A program made the translations under genes and the position numbers. DNA of 64,000 bases, taken from Owenia fusiformis (taxonomy: Eukaryota; Annelida; Polychaeta; Sabellida; Oweniidae). How positions within the stretch are numbered: position 1 is the first letter of the stretch; each line of letters begins with the position of its first letter. Positions 1-10,053 of the stretch are shown here, piece after piece. A model generated the notes under the pieces. It searched no databases and was not told the origin of the DNA. It saw only the letters and a program-made list of their open reading frames with translations. Where the stretch lies: contig CAIIXF020000003.1 in NCBI GenBank assembly GCA_903813345.2, forward strand, positions 25,375,248 to 25,439,247, given 5' to 3'.

Positions 1-2035
1 ACTACTATATAATTATTGTGGCCAAATATGAACAATATTCACAAAATATTAAGATTTTTTGAACAAATGGTTCGGAACTTTTGGATCAACCCTCGTATAA
101 TATTACCTTTTGATATAACAGCATGCAGAGCAGCAAATACCACAATGAACCTCTTCATGGTGAAACCTCTCCTTGTTATGACATTGAAGTAAGTTCACAT
201 CTTCATATAAGGCCTTTAATATAAAGTATGGTATCAGATTAATATGATAGAGACAATAAATATACATTGGTATTTTTAATATATGAACATCATTTTAATT
301 TTATAATTTTCTAGGTGAACCCTTTTGAGATGTATAACTTCTTTTAAAATGGCTCAAGTGTGGAGGATCACTTTAAGAGCACTTCAAAAGATTTTATCCC
401 AGCTCTGAATGACGTATTTTCTTAAAAATCTAATTTTAAACTGGGTAATGGTAGTTGAAACTGCTGTTAGTTGCTGAAGTATCTAGCCAAATTACTTGGC
501 TAGACATCATGGCATGTAAAAACTGTGTACTTGGGAAAAGGTTTCCTTATATACTGTATATATCTCAAGACAATCTGTCTACCAGTTGTAGAACTCGATA
601 AGTTACATCTACAATGTCTTTTATATAGTATTAAAATGAACAAAATAATTTTTTTCGGCGTTTGGTTTTGTGCTGTGTCGGCCATCATTTTTTGGGAGTT
701 TTTCTACAGGAATATTTTTGCTGGACAATGATCAGCTAAAATGCGTATAAAAAACTGGCGTGACTTCAAATTTTCCAATTGCGGGACAGTTGTACGGCCT
801 GCAGTACACTTCAGGGTAGGCACTCTATAATATTGTCAGGCATGGTAGGTTTATTCATAGTTTAACCTCTAAGATATGGAGTCTGTGTCCCAAAAGATGA
901 TTAGTTCCCTGGGATTGATTCCCAAGCTTCCATCTCGATATTCTGCCAATGGATGAATAAAAAATTGAAATCAAACACCTACAATTTTTTCACTTCAATA
1001 TTCCGATCAATGTTGTCATCTATCAAAGTCAAGAGAGTCAATCCTCTTTGGAATCCCGTAAGAAAAAATCTTTTCTTCTTGGTACTAATTATTCATGTTC
1101 CTGGGTTCCTGAGTCTCTGGCCAAATTACTTGGCTAGAAGACCTAGCATGTGGACCACTGTGCACTAGTGAAAACGATCATTCGGAATAAAAATGAATTT
1201 AGCGTTATTTTAAAAATCGTAATGAGAATATTTCATCAAATAAAATGTAAACGAATACTATCCTTTGTGAGATATTGCAAGCTTTCGTCTAAAATTAAAT
1301 CAACGGCTCCATAGATCCCGGGCAGATAATATTCCTGCAGCCCATGGTTGGATCAACATGACCAGACAGATATTCTCTCACAGAGATGTGGAAAAAGGTA
1401 GTGTAGTATTGTTGGCATCCATATATTTTAACACACTAGCCACTGTGGCCCTCCCTTCACCGTTCTCCAGATTCTCCGGGTGCTAAGAGCCCTTGTTTTT
1501 AAAAAACCACACCTGAGATTTGAAACTAAATATTCGACGTTCAAGAATCATCACGAAAACACTTTTTATGTGCAGATAATGATAACAGGTCATTCTCCAT
1601 TTAATCATATTGTTTTATAGATTAATCAGGACATTATAAAATTACCCACTCTGCTAGCTGGACGGTTAAATTTCCCAAAAAGTTGTATAACTTTTTTTAT
1701 TTTTACCTGTCCAAAATAAACAAAATGACGTCACTTCACATGACAGAAAAACGAAAGTGAAAGTAATATGTATTTTCAAAAACATCTAATTATACAATTT
1801 CTGTATCGGATTTTCAATTTTGTAATATAATCTGTAAATAGGCATGTACTAATATAGCAACTCAACTGACGAAATAAACTCATAAACAGGTAATGCTAGC
1901 GTTCTGGCCATAATTTGTCTATTTATACCTCCTCATAGAAGAATGTTTGCGGTAATTATACGAACGACCGAACAATTTGACATAAATCTGTTCTGTAATT
2001 TTACACAGAAATGTCCTATTGGTAGAGCGCTTCCT
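1..2035. other. gene-free stretch
   Basis: I see no exon with believable splice sites or coding pattern on either strand. The open frames are all under 75 codons and match nothing I recognise. Short palindromic sequence around 'ccaaattacttggc' occurs at about 488 and 1,120, which suggests remnants of a dispersed repeat. Confidence 0.5.
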
Positions 2036-2698
2036 AGTCAACTCGTACCCAAGACAACTCGTACGCAAGACAACTGGTACCCAAGACAACTTGTACCCAA
2101 GATTATTTTCAGTTTTATGGGTGCATATTAGGGAAAAAATTGAGTTTGTAATGCTTTCATGTTATAATGTGAATCAAATAAGCCTCAATATTTTTTTTGA
2201 ATTTAGAAGATGTTTTTTCTCAGTAAAGCATTTTTTATTAAATAAAAGAAGTGCTTGAAGCGCTTGTTCTCAACATTATTTTGTCAAACAGTATATATGA
2301 ATAAATATAATTACAACATTAGATCTGACCGTACTTGTTCCAAACACTCATAAACATACAATATTTTGAAAAATGATTATGAATATGTGGAATAAACATA
2401 TGTCTCTTCACTCGAACATCCTGAATCTGTGACCAATATAAAATAATAGTCAATATAAATTGACACTCAGCTCAAAATGTCACAAAATTAAATCAATTTC
2501 TTCCGAAAATTCTTTTTCAAACTTTAAACTATTCTGAACAGTATGTTACAATTATATGTATATCTGTATATCTATTCACATTCCCAGTCCAACGCTTGAT
2601 TCAAAACAAAATATATACTTGGGTACGAGTTGTCTTGGGTACGAGTTGTCTTGGGTACCAGTTGTCTTGGGTACGACTTGTCTTGGGTACGAGTTGAC
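2036..2698. mobile_element. foldback element with tandem-repeat termini
   Basis: The left end carries about four copies of a 16-base unit of the form 'actcgtacccaagaca'. The right end (2,618-2,698) carries about five copies of the same unit in reverse complement. About 500 bases of AT-rich non-coding sequence lie between. Inverted termini that are themselves short tandem arrays are the hallmark of foldback-type DNA transposons. No transposase is encoded, so it would be non-autonomous. Confidence 0.7.
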
Positions 2699-2845
2699 CA
2701 GTTACCGGTAGAGCCCGTGCTAAAAAATAACCAAAGATGCCTGTAGCCAGATTTTGGTGGGGGGCGAGAGACTCTGACCCACATAAAATATTTTCCATGC
2801 TAAACCAACTCCTTTCGTAATGTAAAGGGTTTGTTAACGACACCA

Positions 2846-3470
2846 GGGGCGATCTTGACTACTCCCAGAGGGAGGGGTAGTACCCCCATAAATGTGGGTT
2901 CGGTTTGCTTTTTTTTTTAATTTTTGACTGATAAGGCAAACCTCACCAACAGCTGAACCTTATTCCAAATTGTGTAGTTGAATACCTTGATGAATTGAAG
3001 ATGAAAATCAGGACTATGTCAGCAGTTTCCTTACCGCATTCTCTTGTTTTCTTTGACAAAACACCATTACCAAGGAAACAATGCTTCATATCTGCCTTTT
3101 TCTGCATTTATATCTGGGTCTTGAATTTTTTCCTATTGTCCACAATTTTGTTCTTGATGAATGGAAGATGAAAATCAGGGCTTATATCAGCATTTTACCA
3201 ACTTCACTCTCTTGTTTTCTTTTACAATACACTTTCCCAATGTAAAATAGAGCGATTGATTACTGGAAACAATGCTTCATATCAGCAATTATTCAGCATT
3301 TATATCTCGGTCATTAAATTTTTCAGCATTTTGTCCAACTACAAAATTTCCAATAGCTATAACATTCAGTGGGGGAAATGCTATCACTTATGTCAAAAAA
3401 AGCCAAAACACCCCCACATTCATGGGGGTAGAGGGGAAGTGGCCCAAACATATATGGGCCTGCCCCCTGG
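2846..3470. mobile_element. probable degenerate repeat element
   Basis: The stretch begins 'caggggcgatcttgac' and ends near 'cctgccccctgg'. Both ends carry a G-rich block next to 'ccccca(t)aaatgtggg' or its complement, so the ends look inverted. Inside are two direct copies (about 2,985 and 3,155) of a segment with 'gaagatgaaaatcagg'. No coding capacity is seen; the family is not recognised. Confidence 0.4.
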
Positions 3471-4945
3471 CTATTTCATAGATTTCATCAAGCCTACCTC
3501 TTACTGAAACTTGTTGAATGATAGAGCATAACATAACTTTTGTGCACATTTTTCTTCTTACAACTAGTCCCGATTTGTTCATCAGTGGCCGGCTATTTTC
3601 ACAATCCAAACTATTGATATTGAAAGTCGTCGTCTAGTACTCCGCCACAAAAAATGAACATACCGTTTTAAAGTGCTGACTTCGTTTTGATTGTAACAGG
3701 GGCTTTTGCCTCTAAACTGAGGTCACCCAAGGCTACCTTCAAAAAAACTTTTTATATTTATATATTTTAATTTTTTACCATATTACTGCATTTCACGTAT
3801 AATATAACATGATTTTGATAAAGAATTAAGAACTTTTGATTAACAAGAGAATTTGGAAACTGTCAAAAAGTAAAAAAAATGGCACAATGTGTTGGTGTCA
3901 TTACATTCTAAGTAATAAAAAACACTGTCTAATGGAAAGGGGTGCCCTTTGCATTTGTTCGACTTCGCTTCTCCAAAGGAGAGTTTAGTCTTATAGTTTA
4001 TAACCACTGTACCACAACTAGTTACTTTGACGGAACGCCAATGCCCGGGCGCCAATGCAACAAAAACTTCCTGAAAACTAGGTTTTTGTTTTCTCGGGCC
4101 CCCCTTTGTCGTACGTACTTGTATAATACATGTTGCGGATTATCATTTAGCACAAAGTTAGCTTTTAGAAATGCTCTCGGTTTGGAATTCGATTTGTAAA
4201 TAAAGCTGTAAATCAGGACTATATCTCCCCCGTAGTAAATATTGTTGTTACTCTGGACACAGTAAGCACTATCATTCATGATTAAGTTAGGCTGCTATTA
4301 TATATTTGATAGATGGTGCTGACACTGAGTCTGGATTATGTTAAAACTTTTGCATGACCGCGCAGCGGGAATGCAAAGTTTAGGAAACAACGCCTGAGTC
4401 ATCAAATCCGATGGGGAAAATCCATTCATCACCATGACAACTGTTTAACTAGCGACCTTGCATGTGTTATTGATATTTCACACAATGTACATCATGTGAA
4501 TACTCTCTTCGGATTGGCTGGAATCGGACACATCTAGCCTTGCCCAAGTTGGTCTTCTATTATGACCAGCGGTAATAATTCAAGATCAGATAAGTAAAAA
4601 ATACCGACTTGGGTAAGGCCAGGACACACCTTGCCTAGCTATTTGTGAATTAATAATGAATCCAGATGTTATCTATTTAAGTATTTCTAAAGTAAAACTT
4701 TTTTCTTTGTTTTAACAGCTGAATATTCAACATGTTTCTGAAACATTGAACATATTCTTTTATCCATATTGTCATATGATACAAATTTTTAAAACACCTG
4801 TTCTATCACAGTAAGAAACCCAATACCAATTGTTACGTTTTCGTGTTTTTTTTTATTTCGACGAATCAATAAATGGTACATACTACCGTTAAGAATGATT
4901 GAACACAAGTACGATTAAATGTAAATAAAGTACGTGATCTCTTGA
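3471..4945. other. gene-free stretch
   Basis: No supported gene. Around 4,535-4,635 a short segment with 'ccttgcccaagttgg' reappears inverted as 'ccgacttgggtaagg', a small foldback. The rest is AT-rich sequence without visible structure. Confidence 0.4.
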
Positions 4946-5080
4946 CCAATAGGGAGGATAGGATTAAATGTACGTATACCTATCCCTATCCGTTTGTAAG
5001 GGTGGTCAGTTGCAAACATACGGATAGCGATAGGAATACGTACAATTTTTTCGCTAATCGTAACCTCCCTATTAATACAG
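4946..5080. mobile_element. small foldback element (MITE-like)
   Basis: A segment beginning 'aatagggagg' and ending 'cctccctatt' forms imperfect inverted arms of about 60 bases ('tacgtatacctatcccta' against its complement). It has no coding capacity. Confidence 0.55.
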
Positions 5081-5434
5081 TACAACCTGTTTAATCCGAG
5101 CACCACTGGAATCTGCCAAAAGTGTTCGGAGAAGCAGTTATTCACATTTCAAGGTTTCCTGTTAGTCTACGGGTGTATGTGAGATAACAGGACCGACGAA
5201 AAAGTGTTCAAGTGTTTGGATTAAAGAGGTTTTCAGATATGCAAGTTTCACTGCATGTCAAAACAAAATTGATGCAACTTCAGATAGTTATATTTGTGTT
5301 AAATTATGCGTCTAATCATATTAGAAGAGTACATTTAGTAAGTTATTCATGTAGTACTGCAGATAAGGAGTATATGCCATTTAAGAGATTGATTCCATGC
5401 ACAAAGTAGTTTTGTCTCCCCGGGTTTGTCTCAT

Positions 5435-7644
5435 TTATTTCTTTTCTCCGCTGTTACCATCAGAGGTCTGAAAACAGAATAAAAGCACATCGCTGGTTCA
5501 TTCTCTAAAACCATTTCGTTCGTTGCGTACCAAAGAGGCACGATTGCACTGAACGAATGCTATAAGGAGATTGCCGCCGGTTACAAAGAAACAAACCCAA
5601 ATAACTCAAACCAAGAGGGTAATGCAAAGGTTATCAGATTCATTCAAGACTTATTCATAATTTCTCGGTTTTGTTGCCGAAATAATTGCAGCATAAAAAC
5701 ATTTTATGAATTCGTAAACATTAAACAATTGACCCCTTTTTATAAACCAAGAACTGAAGAGGGATAATTTGTCAGATTTATTTTGTCTGTTCTTTGAAAC
5801 TTGTGTGAATTTAGCACAGGGTGGTCCCGCATTTCAAAAATAAACATCGATTTCCTTGATGAAAACATGTCATGTTATAGACCAGTGGATATGGAATATA
5901 CTTATCTTTAATTTGGTATATCATAATTTTAAATTTATTTTAATGTCTGTGAACCAGCGTCCATATTATAAATGACGTCATTTTCGTTTCAAAACAGGTA
6001 TTCCAAAACTTGCAAAAACAAGTTTTTTGTCAACTTTAGTTACATATACAGACGTACAATATGTCCACCATTTTGATCAATTGTAGCCCTCAATTTTGGG
6101 CTAAACTGGTCAATAGCATCATTGATATGCTGTTGAGACAATGAATTCCACTTCTCAACAATTTTATCAATAATAAGGGACTGAGTAGGTGTGAGGGGTA
6201 CACCAATTCTGTAGGCCTACGTGGTAGTCGTAGACGTTGTCATTGGATGATCTAATTATGTTGTTTTTGGACCAGCCTGATATAAGCTAATTTATGAATC
6301 ATTACAATTTACAACAAGATGGGGCTCCAAGCAATAGATCCCACAAGAGTGTCAAATGTTTAAAGGAAAATGTGCCTTGATTCATCCCCCCCTTAATCAC
6401 TGCCTCAGATCACCCAATCTACCAACGTCTGAGACTACCACATATAAGGAGAACTAACAGAATTGGTATACCATAAATCTTGTACATCTATTCAGTCCTT
6501 TAAGGACAGAATTATTAAAAAGTGAAATTCATTGTCTCAACAGGCCCAACAGCATATCAATGATGCTATTGGCCAGTTTAGGCAAACATTGAGGGCTATA
6601 ATTGATCAAAATGGTGGACATATTGAACGTCTGTTTATGTAAATAAAGTTGACAAAAACCTGATTTTTGCAAGTTTTGGAATACCTGTTTTGAAACATAA
6701 TATTTATATTATGGACGCTGGTTGACAGACATTGTAATAAATTTTGAACTTATTATATACCAAATTAAAGATGAGTAAATTTCGTCTCCACTGGTATATA
6801 CTATAATATGACGTTTTCATCAAGAAAATCAATATTATTTTTGAAACACGAGTGTCCCATTTTTGGACCACCCTGTATATACCAACTGCATACCTTTCCA
6901 ACTGGGTGTCCATCATCGTCGACCAATGTCCTCTTGAACAATCTTTTTGCACTATAATTGAGGGAAAATTTTGGTGATCTCTTCATAATCTCTCCATATT
7001 CATCTCCATCATGCGTTTTCGTTGAGTAACCTAAACCCTTCAGAAAAGACGCAGGTTTTGCTTCATTGTTCACAACCTAAGACAGAAAATAGCCATCATG
7101 TTGACTAAAGATACACAGGCGGATCCAGGATTTTGCGCTATAGGGGGCGCCAATATATCTCAAAAATGCGCGAGAATGAATGTTGAGCGTACGCAATGGG
7201 GGGGGGGGGGGGGGTGCACCCGAAAATGTTGACAAATAGAGTGCAATTTGAGCATTTTGCCACGATCAAAATATGAATGAATATTCATAAAAAAAGACTT
7301 CTTTTAATTTGAGTCAGATTGTAGAATGACATTGTAACAATTTATCCTGCAACTGTCATGACAAATTGTTTCAAAATAAAAAAGCTATGGTTGTTATGGT
7401 AACAGGAGTCACGGGTATGTGGAGCAGCGTCACAATTATGTTTTATAATTCTTTTCTCCTGTTCATATCATCTCGACGCTCCGTCGTCTGTTGCTATTAT
7501 GCATCAAATTATAACAGGTATTTTATCGGATAATCTTTATCACATAACATCATGAATACGATATATTTAATGTATTATCTTAAAAGTATTTGAGTAACTC
7601 ACCAAAAGCGTAAGGAAAACTACGCAGATAGCTACTGTCCTCAT
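5435..7644 (-). CDS. secreted peptide precursor, copy 1
   Basis: Three minus-strand exons: 7,603-7,644, 6,894-7,076 and 5,435-5,467, all phase 0 with GT-AG borders. The product is 85 residues. Exon 1 (MRTVAICVVFLTLL) begins a signal peptide whose hydrophobic core runs into exon 2 and probably ends after VVNNEA. The rest is polar and basic: residues 46-47 are a KR pair, then a 10-residue segment SPKFSLNYSA, then KR, LF, KR, and a tail TLVDDDGHPVGK joined to the exon-3 tail TSDGNSGEKK. That is the layout of a neuropeptide or other processed-peptide precursor. There are no cysteines after the signal peptide. The family is not recognised. Support is strong because the copy at 10,054-12,970 keeps the same splice sites, frame and stop. 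A mariner relic lies 18 bases past the exon-2 donor. Confidence 0.75.
5817..6875. mobile_element. palindromic Tc1/mariner relic
   Basis: The ends are 'cagggtggtcc' and 'ggaccaccctg', followed by TA on the right. Each arm of roughly 400 bases carries an inverted copy of the 3' end of a transposase gene. The right arm reads, at 6,545-6,641, a peptide ending IIDQNGGHIERLFM in front of a stop, and at about 6,318 a degraded QDGAPSN-like segment typical of mariner DDE transposases. Frames are broken, so it is non-autonomous. It lies in intron 2 of the peptide gene. The right half is shared with unit 2, so the insertion predates the duplication. Confidence 0.75.
7119..7240. mobile_element. fragment of a 'ggcggatcc'-ended element
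   Basis: It begins 'acacaggcggatccagg' and contains 'gctatagggggcgcc' and a run of about 14 G. The same sequence opens the longer element at 12,222-12,548. In this copy the far end is missing. It lies in intron 1 of the copy-1 peptide gene. Confidence 0.5.
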
Positions 7645-8215
7645 ATTCAGCTTGCGTCTATCTATGGAAAATAGAGTTGTGTTTGGCCATCTCCTACTTT
7701 TATCGAGATATTTCCTTTAAACTCCAGGGACTGGCTATCAAAGTACACCTCCATTAAACCAACACTGATATAGCTTTTCTTTTCGACTGAATTTCGAGAA
7801 CACCCCTTTAGGCATTTGATCACTACATTGTGAGTTTTGATGATTGATTGAACATGCTGAAATATCCTTGAAATGTCACTGATCGATTCAAATTATAATT
7901 GTTAAGGTTCAACTTACCTAAGAAACATGTTCAAATGGTGATTAATTCATCTAAATTATGGCAAAATTGATTTGGTACAATTTCAAATCAAGCCATATGT
8001 TTAAAGTCAAAATACTAAACACTTTGAAGGTCATTTGTTATTAATGTAATTGGAAGATAGATTCAGATTACCATCTAATTATAGTTTTTAGATTTTATCA
8101 GAAATCAAAGACCTCATTATGGAAATGCTCTTAAATCAGGAGAATTCATTCTGTCATTAATGAATTATATGTTAGCCCAAGGTATGTAAGAAATCAATGG
8201 GTCTCATCGATTTCC
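7645..8215 (-). promoter_or_regulatory. upstream region of peptide gene copy 1
   Basis: About 550 bases upstream of the copy-1 start are kept, with few changes, upstream of copy 2 (12,971-13,520). This is the natural place for the shared promoter and 5' untranslated sequence. No TATA box is called with confidence. The conserved block ends where a different foldback element has inserted in each copy. Confidence 0.4.
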
Positions 8216-9062
8216 GGACAACTCGGACCCAGGACAACTCGGACCTACAACTCGGACCCTGGACAATTCGGACCCAAGACAACTCAGACCCAAGATAACT
8301 CAGAGCACTTTTTGAAATTATGATTTTTATCATTACATTTGGTTTTAATTATTTTTTTATGTTTATTTTGACATATATTATATATTGTGAATTCATTTAT
8401 TATGTTAATTTGATGAAATTGTTTTAAATTAATGTTTTCATGAGAGTTAAGAAGTAAGAAATTATTGAAGCTAAAGACCCAAGACAACTTGGACCACTTT
8501 TTGAAGTGATGGGTTTTATCATTGTATGGGGTTCTAACTTTTTGTTTAATGTTTTTTATGACATATATTATATATTGTGAATTCATATATTGTGTTAATT
8601 CAATGAAATTGTTTTAAATTAAATTAACTGTAACTTCAAAAAGTGGCCCGAGTTGTCTTTGGTCTTCAGCTTCAATATTCTCTTACTGGGCTTACTTCTT
8701 AACTTTCATCAAACGAGTTAATTGAAAGCTTACCGTGTACAATATATAAACTCACAATATGTCATGCTAAGCATTAAACAAATGACCCCTATTACGACAA
8801 CCAAAAGTATAATTTCTCGAAGTGGTCCGAGTTGTCTTGGGTTTTTAGCTTTATCTTCTACTTAATTTTCATCAAATAAGTCAATTAGCAAATTAAAACA
8901 TTTTCATCAAATTAATCCAAAATATGAAGTCACAATATATAATATATGTATTAATTTTCATAAATGAAAAATTAAAGCTACACATAATGATAAAAATCAT
9001 AATTTTAAAAAGTGGTCCGTGTTGTCTTTGGTCCCAGATGTCTTGGGTCCGAGTTGTCCAGA
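8216..9062. mobile_element. foldback element with tandem-repeat termini, second family
   Basis: The left end has about five copies of a unit 'aactcggacccaagac'. The right end (9,015-9,062) and internal blocks at about 8,650 and 8,820 carry it reversed ('gtcttgggtccgagtt'). The unit differs from that of the element at 2,036-2,698 by roughly one base in sixteen. The interior repeats an AT-rich block ending in 'tatattatatattgtgaatt'. It is present in unit 1 only. Confidence 0.65.
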
Positions 9063-10053
9063 TGCCATTCAACAGCAGGTGACAGATGTTTTCTTCTAGG
9101 CAGCAATTGCACACATTGCTCTCCCAGTTCTCAACCTCACAATGTGTTATTGGATCTTTCAATAAGCCTACAGAAGTGCATTTGGGTCCAAATGTTTAAA
9201 AGTGATCTTCACAATGTATGCGGTCATGCGCATGTATGACATTGTGAATGCAATGGATGTAATACTTTCAGTGATAATGAAAAAGAAAAGTTTTTTGATA
9301 TTTTCTGAAGTATATTATATTGCAAGGTAGGAAAGATGGAAAATGGTTGACTGTTCTTACTGAAATAAAAATGCTTGGCCACTTCTAATTGTTCATGTAC
9401 TCATTCTACGTTCATAATGAAAGCGCTTACAAGTAAATGGTCAATTATTTCATTCCTAATTGTGAACATATAATATATTTATTCCTTATTCAAAAAAGGA
9501 TGTGGTTTAACTGTGGATTTGTCTTAGTTGCTGTACTTAGCATCTAAATAATAAATACAGATGTTTTGTTACAGCTTGATTGTACATTTATTTATCAAAT
9601 TCATGATAAAGGAATCATTTACCTTGATACAATGTAACATTTGATGTGACATTTTTAGAGATATTATGCCCCATATTATACTGGAACAGAATGGACTTCT
9701 TAAACAATCTATCATAGTGTTCGGAGAAGCAGGTATTCACATTTCAAGGTTTCCTGTTAGTCTACAGGTGTATGTGAGATAACAGGACCGACGGAAAAAA
9801 TAATAATAAAAAAGTGTTCACATTGAGAGGTGTTTGGATTAAAGAGGTTTTCAGATATACAAGTTTCACTGCATGTCAAAACAAAATTGATGCAACGTCA
9901 GATGGTTATATTATATATGTGTTAAATTATGCGTCTAATCATATTAGAAGAGTAGATTAAGTAAGTTATTCATGTAGTACTGCAGATAAGGAGTATATGC
10001 CATTTAAGAGATTCCATGCACAAAGTAATTTTGTCTCCCCGGGTTTGTCTCAT

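Larger units (their letters stand above)
5121..9717. repeat. tandem duplication, unit 1
   Basis: This block and 9,716-14,560 are head-to-tail copies. Shared segments in the same order are: 5,121-5,490 with 9,716-10,105 (3' exon of the peptide gene), 6,430-7,190 with 11,440-12,290, 7,540-8,190 with 12,850-13,520 (upstream of the gene), and 9,370-9,717 with 14,217-14,560. The join is visible at 9,716, where 'tctatcatag' runs straight into 'tgttcggagaag'. In the other copies these two sequences have different neighbours. Unit 1 differs from unit 2 by its own foldback insertion at 8,216-9,062. Confidence 0.85.

Noticed and set aside
8284-8586. 100-codon minus-strand frame rich in Asn, Ile and Lys
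   Set aside because: It covers repeated AT-rich blocks inside a foldback element; residue composition simply follows base composition.
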